A stretch of DNA of 60,283 bases from Desulforudis sp. (GTDB taxonomy: Bacteria; Bacillota; Desulfotomaculia; Desulfotomaculales; Desulforudaceae). Within the stretch, counting starts at the first letter, position 1. The number at the start of each line of letters is the position of its first letter. The notes under the pieces are model-generated. The model ran no database searches. It had not been told where the DNA came from and saw only the letters and a program-made list of their open reading frames with translations. The DNA is taken from NCBI GenBank assembly GCA_003604975.1, contig QZIR01000043.1, positions 1 through 60,283 of the forward strand, given 5' to 3'. This document shows positions 8,201 through 17,344 of the stretch, in pieces. The translations under genes and the position numbers were made by a program.

Positions 8201-8294
8201 TCTATTTGCCGGGGCCAGTCTGGTAAGGGTTCGTGGAACAGTGCAACGACGGGGAGGGGTTGCTGTTATCGCCAATCAGGTTAACACTCTGTAG
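5220..8294 (+). CDS. dnaE2: DnaE2-type (ImuC) DNA polymerase III alpha subunit
   Basis: 1024 aa. The N-terminal PHP domain starts HLHVHSPFSFLDGAS with LTDHNN and NVHYR metal-site motifs. The C-family palm has GRGSAADSAVAYCLG and PDIDIDFD (Asp385/Asp387 match the E. coli D401/D403 pair), and LLKFDILSLRTLG carries the third Asp. A helix-hairpin-helix region and C-terminal OB fold (IQVAGIVIRPHRPP...) follow. Size is that of DnaE2/ImuC and shorter than replicative DnaE1; linkage to ImuB-like and DUF6504 genes supports the error-prone type. ATG 5220 is chosen because the frame before it overlaps the upstream gene. A strong terminator follows at 8303. Confidence 0.85.
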   Translation: MSNSNFVHLHVHSPFSFLDGASSIEDLVGAAAGYGMPALALTDHNNVSGAVRFHRACVAAGIKPLQGAEVTLEGGVHLTLLADGPDGYANLCGLLSRAHLDFPRGEPQVTRSVLAAHSADLLALSGCRRGEIPALLLGRRFAEAEEAARRYVEVFGRDRFFIELIQGLLPGGSALNRALAELAGRLDLDVVATNNVHYRAGTDFPVHDLLTCIRNGLAVEEVHPDRRLNAELYLKSPDEMSRLFAAYPGALARTLEVAERCRPALDFERCRLPRYPLPSGEKAAALLRRLVYRGARERYGGLGRKIEERLDRELHVICSLGYEDYFLIAWDAANWASRQGIRHAGRGSAADSAVAYCLGITEVDALGRGLLFERFLSLERAGAPDIDIDFDASRRDEVSAYVCSRYGPEHTAWVATYSTFRARSAVREIGKALGFPTGNLDRLAKRFPHIAADDIGQALEFYPELRHPDFRRPEYLRLYRYCAAVAGFPRFLGTHLGGIVISRQSLAEISPLQQAAKGVTTVQFDKDDVEDLGLLKFDILSLRTLGAVDEAVRSIRRRDPAFSYDRIPDNDTETYGLLRSAETVGIFQLESPAQRSLQSRLGADNMEDVVASVALIRPGPVQGSMVEPYINRRQGRETVTYLHPKLKSILEKTYGVVLFQEQVIAIATVVAGFTPGEADRLRRVMSKQRSMREMQAIGEEFVAKAVANGVELGTARRIFDSLKGYAGYGFCEAHAAAFATTAYRTAYLARHHPAEYFAAILSNQPMGYYHPDTICNVARSRGVEIRPPDINISGAGFEVEDGGIRVPLSRVRGMTGPILQDTLRSREDGGSFRSFADFRERVRVPVDILVNLILCGAFDSLHPNRRALLGRLREAPFLKDGLFPNHRGKAVEEGWPDFSPEEKRAYAYRVLGLNVGPHPVASLRETLTAYGCLSSVELKNVPDGREIQVAGIVIRPHRPPTRSGRTVVFFSLEDEFGLTDLTMFEDCYRRSGWILFAGASLVRVRGTVQRRGGVAVIANQVNTL

Positions 8295-8302
8295 GCAAAC
8301 AA

Positions 8303-8333
8303 AAAACCGGCACTTTTCAAAAGTGCCGGTTTT
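8303..8333. terminator. Bidirectional terminator between dnaE2 and zinc-ribbon gene
   Basis: A 15-bp perfect inverted repeat (AAAACCGGCACTTTT / AAAAGTGCCGGTTTT) with a minimal loop, flanked by A and T tracts on both sides. It can serve both convergent genes. Confidence 0.85.
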
Positions 8334-8350
8334 AGTGTGTAGTGTGTTAC

Positions 8351-8656
8351 TTATCTACCGTAGCTCTGCCGATTAGCCTGGAAGCAATCCCGGCAGTAAA
8401 CCGGACGGCTGCCCGTGGGCTCGAAAGGAACTTCGGTCTCGACACCGCAGCTAGCGCAGACAACAGTGTACATCTGACGCGGAGCGCCATAACCACCGCC
8501 ATTAGTTCTTCTGCTAGCTCTCTTCGCTGCACGGCATTCCGGGCAACGCGCGGGCAGATTCTCGAAGCCTTTCTCGGCGTAGAACTCCTGTTCTCCTACC
8601 GTGAACATAAAATCGGCTCCACAGTCTCTGCACTGAAGGGTCTTGTCCTCGAACAC
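8351..8656 (-). CDS. Small zinc-ribbon protein (CxxC...CxxC repeats)
   Basis: 101 aa with two double-CxxC zinc knuckles. The first is CRDCGADFMFTVGEQEFY...CPEC, the probable zinc-ribbon domain. The second is CASCGVETEVPFEP...CRDC, the CxxC-x17-CxxC type. Proteins of this architecture are widespread and uncharacterised; nucleic-acid or protein binding is likely. GTG 8656 follows AAGGAGA, whereas the longer frame to 8818 has no ribosome site and looks like untranslated leader. A sigma-A promoter at 8790-8818 gives a leader of roughly 125 nt. Confidence 0.8.
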   Translation of the reverse strand: MFEDKTLQCRDCGADFMFTVGEQEFYAEKGFENLPARCPECRAAKRASRRTNGGGYGAPRQMYTVVCASCGVETEVPFEPTGSRPVYCRDCFQANRQSYGR

Positions 8657-8789
8657 TAAACTATCTCTCCTTAGAAATTTTGTTCTCTCCAAAGTCGCCA
8701 CGGGCCCCACCAATTTCCAAGCATTCCCTGAGAGATAGGTCAGCTTTCCGGTAGTAGTCCTCAATGTGCATACCTTTAGAGGCAGTAAT

Positions 8790-8818
8790 AGTATACCCCA
8801 GTTAGCCAAGAAATGCAA
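8790..8818 (-). promoter_or_regulatory. Promoter of the zinc-ribbon gene with long leader
   Basis: On the minus strand: -35 TTGCAT (8813-8818), 17-nt spacer, -10 TATACT (8790-8795). Transcription would begin near 8783, leaving about 125 nt before GTG 8656. In the rest of the 8657-9078 gene-free stretch I see nothing else firm. Confidence 0.6.
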
Positions 8819-9078
8819 ACTTTTCTTAAATATTTATTTTAGTGGGGTGGGAAAGGGAGCGTCACATAATCCATCCGTCACCCTGATAGACTATCAACGA
8901 GGTAAAACGTGATGGAAACAGACACCAGCTGGCACGCCTGGAAGAAGCTCCTAGGGACGGCGTGCACGCCGGTGAAGCGCTCGGGGTTTCCGACAACGTT
9001 CCTCTTGTACTTGCCCCCACTTCTCACCTTGCGCCTCGGCATGTGTTAGAATGTTTCCATTGAAAGGGGCGATTACCG

Positions 9079-10095
9079 GTGAGTGTGGTTGTTCTGGGGA
9101 TTGAGACTTCCTGTGATGAAACCTCGGCAGCCGTTGTGGTTGATGGGTGTGTGATCAGGTCTAACGTGATTGCTTCTCAGGTCGAAATCCATGGGAAGTA
9201 CGGGGGTGTGGTGCCGGAGGTGGCCTCCAGGCGGCACCTGGAGGTCGTAAACCTGATCGTCGCCGAAGCGCTGGAACAGGCCGGGGTTGGCTTTTCCGAC
9301 CTTAACGCTATCGCCGTTACCTATGGCCCCGGGCTGGCCGGCTCCCTGCTGGTCGGTCTGATGGCGGCCAAGGCTATGGCCTTTGCCCGTGGAATCCCGT
9401 TGATTGGTGTGAATCACCTGGAGGCGCACATCTACGCTAATTTCCTGGTACGACCCCACTTACCCTTTCCCCAGCTCTGCCTGGTTGTTTCGGGCGGTCA
9501 CACCGACCTGTTCTATATTACGCATCACGGTCATTACCGCCTTCTCGGGCGCACCCGCGACGACGCCGCCGGAGAGGCTTTCGACAAGGTGGCCCGGGTG
9601 ATGAGCCTGGGCTATCCGGGCGGCCCGTTAATCGAACGGCAGGCACGGGACGGTAATCCGGACGCCATCGCTTTTCCCCGTGCCTATCTAGAGGAAGGCA
9701 CGTACGACTTCAGTTTCAGCGGCCTTAAGACGGCCGTGCTGAACTACCTGGAACGAGCCCGCCGGAAAGGTCAGGAGGTGTCCATTCCGGATGTCTCCGC
9801 TTCCTTTCAGAAGGCGGTCACCGACGTCCTGGTGGACAAGGTAATGGCCGCCGCCGAGGTCTACCGCCCGTCCGGGATCATGCTGGCCGGAGGGGTGGCC
9901 GCCAATACCGCCCTGCGCGAGGCTTTGGGCGCTCGGGCCCGGGCGGGTGGCTATGGATTGACCGTGCCGCCGCTCGCCCTCTGTACGGATAATGCGGCCA
10001 TGGTAGCTTGCGTCGGTTACTACAAGTACCTGCGCGGGAATCTCGCCGGTCCGGAGTTGAACGTGGTGGCGGCCCAGGGTCTGGGCTGTTCGTAG
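9079..10095 (+). CDS. tsaD: TsaD, tRNA N6-threonylcarbamoyladenosine transferase
   Basis: 338 aa, full length. It opens with VLGIETSCDETSAAVV and has the metal-binding HLEAHIYANFL motif, VSGGHTD, FDKVARVMSLGYPGGP, FSFSGLKTAV and MLAGGVAANTALR, all diagnostic for TsaD (Kae1/YgjD). It transfers the threonylcarbamoyl group to A37 of tRNA with TsaB and TsaE, which are encoded at the start of the window. GTG 9079 is the start; GAAAGGGG lies about 9 nt upstream. Confidence 0.96.
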   Translation: MSVVVLGIETSCDETSAAVVVDGCVIRSNVIASQVEIHGKYGGVVPEVASRRHLEVVNLIVAEALEQAGVGFSDLNAIAVTYGPGLAGSLLVGLMAAKAMAFARGIPLIGVNHLEAHIYANFLVRPHLPFPQLCLVVSGGHTDLFYITHHGHYRLLGRTRDDAAGEAFDKVARVMSLGYPGGPLIERQARDGNPDAIAFPRAYLEEGTYDFSFSGLKTAVLNYLERARRKGQEVSIPDVSASFQKAVTDVLVDKVMAAAEVYRPSGIMLAGGVAANTALREALGARARAGGYGLTVPPLALCTDNAAMVACVGYYKYLRGNLAGPELNVVAAQGLGCS

Positions 10096-10102
10096 GAAGC
10101 CG

Positions 10103-11464
10103 GTGAGTGTTTTGCCCTGGACGGAAGACTATCTGAATGCTCTGATCATGCGCACGGTCCAGGAAGCAAACATCCTGCCCGTGACCTCAGCCTGTAACGT
10201 CTCCTGCGTCTTCTGTAGCCATCGCCAGAACCCGGCCGGGGTGCAGGCCTACCGGGTACCACCACGGTCGGCCGTGGAAATTCTGGACCTGGTGCAGTGG
10301 CTGGATCCGAAGCGGACGGTGGTGATCGGTGAGTCGGCCACGCGCATCATTGAGGGGGAACCCCTGCTGCACCCGGAGATCACCGCCGTCCTGACCGGCC
10401 TGCGGCGTCTCCTGCCGAAAACTCCGCTGCAGATCACCACTAACGGCAGCCTGCTGTCTTCCGCAATGGTTCGCTTGCTGGACCGTATTCGTCCGGTGAC
10501 GGTATACCTGTCACTCAACTCCAGTGATCCAATCAAAAGAAGGCTCCTGATGCGCGACCCGCAGCCCGGGCGTGCACTCGAAGGCGCGGTGCTGCTCGGG
10601 GCGGCCGGGGTTCCCTTTGAAGGCAGTGTGGTGGCGATGCCACAACTCGTCGGCTGGGAAGACCTGTGCCGGACGATCGCCGACCTCGGCCGGGCCGGCG
10701 CCCGCGTGGTACGTGTGTTCATGCCGGGGTTCACCCGGCTTGCCCCACCAGACCTGCGTTTCCGGGATGATCTTGGTTCGAGGTTAGCGGCCTACCTGGA
10801 TAACGAATGCCGGGATCTGGGCGTGCCGGTTGTCCTCGAGCCGCCTCTGTTGACTAACCTAACGCCGCAGGCACGGGGGGTGCTGAGCGGGTCCCCGGCG
10901 CAAGCGGCGGGTGTCCGGGCTGGCGATGTTATCCGGCGCGTTGACGGCCGTGTCCCGTGCTCCCGCGTGGAAACCCACCAGTGGATTTCCCAGGCGGAGA
11001 GACCGGAGGTGGCGCTGCTCAGTGAAGGTGAGGAGCGGACCGTTCACCTGGATAAGCCAGCGGGAGTTTCAGCCGGCCTCGTATTTGACTATGACTTCGA
11101 TCCCCGGCAGTTGGACGAACTCAGGCACACTGTCCGGCGGGGGAGGGGACAGGCCCTGGTGGTTACGGGTGTTCTGGCCGGTGCATTAATGGCCCGCGTT
11201 CTGGAGCAGGATATTGAGGAAGGTCACTGTCGGGTGCTGACCGTTGATAACCGGTTTTTCGGCGGTTCGATCGGCTGTGCCGGGCTGCTGGTGGTCGATG
11301 ACGTGCTGGAAGCGTTAAGGACGTATTTGTCTGAAAACCCCCGTTACGAGGTGGAGCGCGTGCTTCTGCCGCAGCGGGCCTTCGATTACCGCGGCTTTGA
11401 CCTCACCGGCCGTCACTACCGGGAGATCGAGGACGGCCTGGGCGTAGACGTGCGACTGTTGTAA
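10103..11464 (+). CDS. Radical SAM protein with internal PDZ and DUF512-like C-terminus
   Basis: 453 aa. Residues about 30-45 hold the radical SAM cluster motif CNVSCVFC (CxxxCxxC), followed by a barrel-like segment with GEPLLHPE and TTNGSLL. Around residues 255-320 lies a PDZ-like stretch (GSPAQAAGVRAGDVIRRVDG). The C-terminus (VTGVLAGALMARVLEQ...LTVDNRFFGGSIGCAGLLVVDDVLEAL) resembles the end of DUF512 proteins. In the DUF512 proteins I know, the PDZ comes first and radical SAM second; here the order is reversed. It starts 7 nt after tsaD and is probably co-transcribed. Substrate unknown. Confidence 0.7.
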   Translation: MSVLPWTEDYLNALIMRTVQEANILPVTSACNVSCVFCSHRQNPAGVQAYRVPPRSAVEILDLVQWLDPKRTVVIGESATRIIEGEPLLHPEITAVLTGLRRLLPKTPLQITTNGSLLSSAMVRLLDRIRPVTVYLSLNSSDPIKRRLLMRDPQPGRALEGAVLLGAAGVPFEGSVVAMPQLVGWEDLCRTIADLGRAGARVVRVFMPGFTRLAPPDLRFRDDLGSRLAAYLDNECRDLGVPVVLEPPLLTNLTPQARGVLSGSPAQAAGVRAGDVIRRVDGRVPCSRVETHQWISQAERPEVALLSEGEERTVHLDKPAGVSAGLVFDYDFDPRQLDELRHTVRRGRGQALVVTGVLAGALMARVLEQDIEEGHCRVLTVDNRFFGGSIGCAGLLVVDDVLEALRTYLSENPRYEVERVLLPQRAFDYRGFDLTGRHYREIEDGLGVDVRLL

Positions 11465-11492
11465 GAGAAAGGTATAAAGAAGGTTGAAGAAA

Positions 11493-12125
11493 ATGGGGAA
11501 GAAACAGAACCTGCGCCAGGAGTTACTGGAGCAGAGGGCAGCGATGGACCCGGCGGACGTGGCCGTCCGTAGTACCGCCGTAGCCGAACGGGTGTTCCAG
11601 TTCGGGCCCTTCCAGGACGCCGGGACGGTTATGGTCTACGCCGACTTTCGGAACGAGGTGCAGACCGGGGCGATCATTGCCGCTGCGCTTGATGCCGGGA
11701 AGCGGGTTGGGTTACCCCTGGCCGACCGGGAGCAGAAGATGCTGACCGTGATCAGAATCACCAACTATCCGGAAGACCTGGAAGCCGGGGCCTACGGCAT
11801 ACCCGAGCCCAAATCGGGTTTAACCCCGCTTGAGGTTAAGGAAATAGATCTAATTCTGGTGCCCGGCGTGGGTTATGACACGGACGGTTACCGGCTAGGA
11901 TTCGGTGGCGGCTACTACGACCGGTTCCTGCGGGGTATCCGGCGCCGGACGGTGAAGGCCGGTCTGGCCTACGACTTCCAGGTGAAGGACACGGTACACC
12001 CCGACTCCCACGACCGGGGGGTGCACTACATCATCACCGAATCACGTACGCTCAAGGTACCGCGGCACCGGATCGTGATGCCGGTTCTCTTCCGCTCCGG
12101 AAAACGCCTGTCCTTGCGAAGGTGA
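11493..12125 (+). CDS. 5-formyltetrahydrofolate cyclo-ligase
   Basis: 210 aa. It converts 5-formyl-THF to 5,10-methenyl-THF using ATP. The family motifs are visible: basic N-terminal helix (KKQNLRQELLEQRAAM), YADFRNEVQT, LPLAD, YGIPEP, and the ATP/folate loop LGFGGGYYDRFL. ATG 11493 is preferred because AAAGAAGG at 11476-11483 would abut the alternative TTG 11484. The stop lies 75 nt before the next small gene. Confidence 0.93.
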   Translation: MGKKQNLRQELLEQRAAMDPADVAVRSTAVAERVFQFGPFQDAGTVMVYADFRNEVQTGAIIAAALDAGKRVGLPLADREQKMLTVIRITNYPEDLEAGAYGIPEPKSGLTPLEVKEIDLILVPGVGYDTDGYRLGFGGGYYDRFLRGIRRRTVKAGLAYDFQVKDTVHPDSHDRGVHYIITESRTLKVPRHRIVMPVLFRSGKRLSLRR

Positions 12126-12200
12126 GTAACCTGGACAGGGTTCGGCTGGTGTTCTATGATAGGGACAAGATAGAGGTCGGTAGGGAGAGGAGATGGCGTC

Positions 12201-12404
12201 GTGGGGGGGAAAAGGGATTACACTTTGGAAGAACCGTCTTCAGAAATCATGGAGGCTGTTCGCCAGGCGGCTCTCGGCGGGAAAATGACCTGTACGCTCG
12301 CCCGGAAGCTGGCTACGGACTTTGGAGTGCCGCCCCGGGTTATCGGCCGGGCCTGCGACCGGCTGGACATCAAGATCCATAGCTGTGAGTTGGGATGCTT
12401 TTAA
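12201..12404 (+). CDS. Conserved small protein ending in LGCF
   Basis: 67 aa. The pattern is an amphipathic helix, CTLARKLATDFGVPPRVIGRACDRLDIKI, then a Cys-containing tail HSCELGCF. I recall similar short proteins in other anaerobic Firmicutes with the same KI-x-x-CxLGCF ending, but no function. The middle looks like a helix-turn-helix. GTG 12201 has AGGAG 8 nt upstream. Two Cys spaced by four residues plus one in the body could bind metal; this is speculation. A terminator follows at 12457. Confidence 0.7.
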   Translation: MGGKRDYTLEEPSSEIMEAVRQAALGGKMTCTLARKLATDFGVPPRVIGRACDRLDIKIHSCELGCF

Positions 12405-12456
12405 TGGGAAGTAGGAAGTGAGGGGCCGGAGGTTAGAAGGGGCGGGATGTACGGGG

Positions 12457-12487
12457 ACTCCTGGCAAGGGCCGGGAGTTTTCTTTTT
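12457..12487 (+). terminator. Rho-independent terminator after the LGCF gene
   Basis: Stem ACTCCTGGC/GCCGGGAGT (9 bp with one G-T pair), 4-nt loop, followed by a TTTTCTTTTT tract. Confidence 0.8.
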
Positions 12488-12659
12488 GACAGGGTTTGCC
12501 TTGGTTGTATAATCCAGCTCCGGGACGGAAAAAATTAAGCCATAGCGCACCAATCCCTGTGGACAATGGAAAAAGGAGCAATACGCAGAACGGTGTAGAG
12601 AGAGCTTGTCAATCACCGGCATCCGGCGTGGAACAACTCATTCGGCAAAAATCCGGGGT

Positions 12660-12688
12660 TTGCGTTTGGATGCCTGCCTACGTATCAT
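12660..12688 (+). promoter_or_regulatory. groESL sigma-A promoter
   Basis: -35 TTGCGT (12660-12665), 17-nt spacer, -10 TATCAT (12683-12688). The predicted start near 12695 places the CIRCE operator at the first transcribed bases, the usual HrcA arrangement. Confidence 0.65.
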
Positions 12689-12699
12689 AGTGGTGAGTA

Positions 12700-12726
12700 T
12701 TAGCACTCACTATGAATGAGTGCTAA
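12700..12726. promoter_or_regulatory. CIRCE element (HrcA operator)
   Basis: Exact consensus inverted repeat TTAGCACTC-N9-GAGTGCTAA, 52 nt before the groES start. HrcA binds it to repress chaperonin genes until heat shock. Confidence 0.98.
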
Positions 12727-12777
12727 TAATAAGTGAGATAATATGGGATGAATATTAGACACAAGGAGGGGTATTTA

Positions 12778-13062
12778 GTGATCAGACCTTTAGGAGACAG
12801 GGTAGTGGTTAAGCCGCTGCCGATGGAAGAGAGAACGAAGGGAGGCATCGTACTTCCGGATACGGTTAAGGAAAAGCCGCAAAAAGGCGAAGTGGTGGCT
12901 GTGGGCTCCGGCCGACTGCTGGACAACGGCCAGCGCGTGGCGATTGACCTTAGGCCGGGGGACCAGGTTCTTTACTCGAAGTATGCGGGCAATGAAGTCA
13001 AGATCGACGATGTTGACTACCTGATTCTCCGCGAGACCGATGTTCTCGGCGTATTGGAATAA
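12778..13062 (+). CDS. groES: Co-chaperonin GroES
   Basis: 94 aa, the usual length. Typical motifs are IRPLGDRVVVKPLP, mobile loop EERTKGGIVLPDTVKEKPQKGEV, and the beta-barrel GDQVLYSKYAGNEVKIDDVDYLILRETDVLGV. GTG 12778 is chosen over the upstream ATG because AGGAGGGG lies 7 nt before it and the protein then starts at the family's canonical residue. GroES caps the GroEL ring. It is controlled by CIRCE and transcribed with groEL, 23 nt downstream. Confidence 0.97.
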   Translation: MIRPLGDRVVVKPLPMEERTKGGIVLPDTVKEKPQKGEVVAVGSGRLLDNGQRVAIDLRPGDQVLYSKYAGNEVKIDDVDYLILRETDVLGVLE

Positions 13063-13079
13063 ATAGAAGGGGGTAATGA

Positions 13080-14735
<1,656 letters not shown>

Positions 14736-14776
14736 ACAACCCTAATGGGTTGGAGTTTTCCCCCTAGGTAACGCCA

Positions 14777-14812
14777 AAACCGGACTCCGGTCAATAGATC
14801 GGGGTCCGGTTT
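14777..14812 (+). terminator. groESL terminator
   Basis: 13-bp stem AAACCGGACTCCG/CGGGGTCCGGTTT (one G-T pair), 10-nt loop, followed by T-rich TTTCTCTGTTATTTT. Confidence 0.82.
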
Positions 14813-14858
14813 CTCTGTTATTTTGGAATGGACTATACTACGCGGCCGAGGACGCTGG

Positions 14859-14873
14859 TATACTTCTAGTATA
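14859..14873. promoter_or_regulatory. Palindrome upstream of the CDF exporter
   Basis: Perfect 6-3-6 inverted repeat TATACT-TCT-AGTATA ending 14 nt before the CDF start codon; a related ACTATACTA occurs at 14832-14840. A metal-responsive repressor site is plausible for this gene type, but the sequence does not match a named box I know. Confidence 0.35.
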
Positions 14874-14887
14874 AGTTGGCATGAGGG

Positions 14888-15901
14888 GTGGGGGAGCACC
14901 TGACCACTCAGAGAGAGGACATCCGGGTCGCAAACGACCGTAAGAAAATCCGGGCGGCCAAGGTTTCCGTGGCGTCAAACTCGTTCCTGGTGATCGCCAA
15001 GCTGACCGCCGGTTTCTATATGGGTTCGGTCAGCGTGATCTCGGACGGGATCCATTCAGGCCTGGATCTGGCGGCTGCCATTATCGCTCTCGCTGCCGTC
15101 CGCCAGGCAGCTAAGCCTGCCGACCGTACGCATCGTTTTGGCCACGGGAAGTATGAGAACCTGGCTGGAATCGCTGAAGGGTTTCTCATTTTCGTGGCGG
15201 CGGTGGCTATTATCGGGAATGCCTTCCCGCGCCTCTTTAATCCGGTAGAGGTGGAGGCGCTGGGCTTGGGCGGTCTGGTCGTTGGCACCGCCATCCTGGT
15301 CAACACCCTTGTTTCACGGTACCTGATGCGGGTCGCCCACGAAACCGATTCGCCGGCCCTGAAGGCCGATGCTTGGCATCTGCGGAGCGATGTGTACACC
15401 TCCGTTGGGGTGCTGGCCGGTCTGGGGTTGATCAAGCTGACCGGGCTCGCCGTCTTTGACCCTCTGGTCGCCATCGCGGTATCGCTGGTTATCCTGCGGG
15501 CCGCGTACACCCTGATCTGGGATTCCCTGCGCAGTCTTCTGGATGCCCGCCTTCCGGAAGATGACGAGACCATAATTCACAGGGTGCTTGGCGGATTTGC
15601 CCCCGAATTCGCCAATTACCACGCCCTCCGTACGCGCAAGGCCGGTTCGGAACAGCATATAGACCTGCACATCGTGACCGCCTCTGCCCTCCCGGTGGCC
15701 CAGGCGCACTCTCTCTGTGACCGCGTGGAGCGCGAGATAACAAAGGTCTTTCCCAACTCGCAGGTCCTGATCCATATCGAGCCCTGTGATGATGAATGTG
15801 TGGTTTGCGGTCAGGGCCGGACCTGCAGCTATTCCCACATCCGGGAAAAAGGCCAGGCAGGACAGGTTGAGACGATAGAATTCACCCCTGGAAAGGAATA
15901 A
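14888..15901 (+). CDS. Cation diffusion facilitator metal exporter
   Basis: 337 aa. Six membrane segments are readable from about residue 25 to 220, with the TM2 metal site [10 protein letters not shown] (HxxxD), the [12 protein letters not shown] loop, and TM5 [12 protein letters not shown] (HxxxD). The cytoplasmic C-terminal domain is of the CDF ferredoxin-like type. CDF proteins exchange Zn, Fe, Co, Cd or Mn for protons. Odd feature: a Cys-rich tail [18 protein letters not shown] after residue 295, which could sense or deliver metal. The start is uncertain: GTG 14888 directly abuts GAGGGG. Confidence 0.9.
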   Translation: MGEHLTTQREDIRVANDRKKIRAAKVSVASNSFLVIAKLTAGFYMGSVSVISDGIHSGLDLAAAIIALAAVRQAAKPADRTHRFGHGKYENLAGIAEGFLIFVAAVAIIGNAFPRLFNPVEVEALGLGGLVVGTAILVNTLVSRYLMRVAHETDSPALKADAWHLRSDVYTSVGVLAGLGLIKLTGLAVFDPLVAIAVSLVILRAAYTLIWDSLRSLLDARLPEDDETIIHRVLGGFAPEFANYHALRTRKAGSEQHIDLHIVTASALPVAQAHSLCDRVEREITKVFPNSQVLIHIEPCDDECVVCGQGRTCSYSHIREKGQAGQVETIEFTPGKE

Positions 15902-15908
15902 TAGGTCT

Positions 15909-16862
15909 ATGAACAGCACAGAAATTACGCAAAACCTTACGGCACTGATCGGCAATACGCCTCTTTTACGGTTGGACCGCATTGGCGGAGGGCTGTCCGC
16001 AACCCTGGTGGCCAAGCTCGAGTTCTTTAACCCGGGGGGGAGCGTCAAGGACCGGGCGGCCCTGTTTATACTGGAAGCGGCGGAAAAAGCCGGTCTGATC
16101 GGCCCGGGGAGTACGATCATCGAACCCACGAGCGGTAATACGGGGATTGGACTGGCCTGGATCTGCGCCCTGAAGGGTTATCACTTGGTGCTGACCATGC
16201 CGGAGACCATGAGCATTGAACGCCGTCGGATGGTGGAGGCTTTCGGGGCCGAAGTCGTGCTTACACCGGGCCAGGATGGCATGCGTGGAGCGATCCGGGA
16301 AGCGGAAAGGCTGGTTCAGAGCCGGCCTGCCTCATTTATCCCGCAGCAGTTCCGAAACATCGCGGTACGGGAGGCCCATTACCAGACCACTGGACCCGAG
16401 ATCTGGTCGGCCACCGATGGCCGGGTTGATATCTTTGTAGGGGGGGTCGGTACCGGCGGCACAGTGAGCGGCGTATCCCGCTACCTGAAGGAATTTAAAC
16501 CGACCGTTCGCACCGTGGCTGTGGAGCCGGCCGAGTCGCCGGTACTTTCCGGGGGTAAGGCGGGACCGCACCCGATTCAGGGTATCGGAGCCGGGTTTGT
16601 ACCGGAAATCTTCCAGCGGGATGTTGTTGATGAGGTCATTACCGTGGAGGGGGCGGTGGCGATGGAGACGGCCAGGCGCTTGGCCCGCGAGGAGGGGCTG
16701 CTGGTGGGCATCTCATCCGGGGCTGCCTGCCGTGCGGCGCTTGACGTGGCGGCCCGGCCCGAGAACCGGTACAAACTGGTGGTGGTGCTGCTGCCGGACG
16801 GCGGTGAACGCTACCTATCGACGGAGCTTTTCACTCCGGCCAGTAGTCCACGTCGTGACTGA
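15909..16862 (+). CDS. cysK: Cysteine synthase (O-acetylserine sulfhydrylase A type)
   Basis: 317 aa PLP enzyme making cysteine from O-acetylserine and sulfide. Visible: [12 protein letters not shown] lysine in [11 protein letters not shown], substrate loop [15 protein letters not shown]-phosphate loop [24 protein letters not shown] and [11 protein letters not shown]. It starts 7 nt after the CDF gene and is probably co-transcribed with it. Its 3' end overlaps by 32 nt the convergent membrane-protein gene. Confidence 0.95.
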   Translation: MNSTEITQNLTALIGNTPLLRLDRIGGGLSATLVAKLEFFNPGGSVKDRAALFILEAAEKAGLIGPGSTIIEPTSGNTGIGLAWICALKGYHLVLTMPETMSIERRRMVEAFGAEVVLTPGQDGMRGAIREAERLVQSRPASFIPQQFRNIAVREAHYQTTGPEIWSATDGRVDIFVGGVGTGGTVSGVSRYLKEFKPTVRTVAVEPAESPVLSGGKAGPHPIQGIGAGFVPEIFQRDVVDEVITVEGAVAMETARRLAREEGLLVGISSGAACRAALDVAARPENRYKLVVVLLPDGGERYLSTELFTPASSPRRD

Positions 16863-17232
16863 CGCGTTCCCACTTGAAGACAATCTCTCCCTTGACCAAC
16901 ACCTTCATCCGTTCACCTTCACGTACCTTGCCCATCATCACGTCCCGGTTCAGGGCGGGGGCTTGGTAGCTCCGGACCGATTGGTCGGGAAACCTTAGAC
17001 TAACGTTGCCACCTGGCTCGATCCCGGCCAGAACAACTTCCGCACGGGTGGTCGGCGAGGTGAAAATCTTGAGGGCAATCAGGATGCCGGGCAGAATGAC
17101 CAGTGCAAACAAGAACCCGTAAATAAAGATGTTGCGCGGCAGTTCCGGCTGCGTGAGCCCCACAAGGACGAACAGCATTCCCACAACCATCGGAATGATG
17201 AAAGTCATTGGCCAGCTTAAGCGTTGGAGCAC
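16831..17232 (-). CDS. Two-TM membrane protein of unknown function
   Basis: 133 aa, not recognised. Residues about 8-27 ([20 protein letters not shown]) and 35-55 ([20 protein letters not shown]) are membrane segments. The remaining soluble part is beta-rich ([21 protein letters not shown]...[19 protein letters not shown]), like an NfeD/OB-type domain, though I cannot confirm this. GTG 17232 has AGGAGGG 6 nt upstream. It is the last of a set of minus-strand small membrane genes, and its 3' end overlaps cysK. Confidence 0.65.
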   Translation of the reverse strand: MLQRLSWPMTFIIPMVVGMLFVLVGLTQPELPRNIFIYGFLFALVILPGILIALKIFTSPTTRAEVVLAGIEPGGNVSLRFPDQSVRSYQAPALNRDVMMGKVREGERMKVLVKGEIVFKWERVSHDVDYWPE

Positions 17233-17344
17233 TCGGATCCCTCCTGGGAGACCGGGCGACAGTGGCACGGTCCCGGTCTTTGATTACTTGAGTCTTCTGT
17301 GACAACCCGGCCTTTGCATCCGCCTACGGTCCTAGTTTGCCTGC

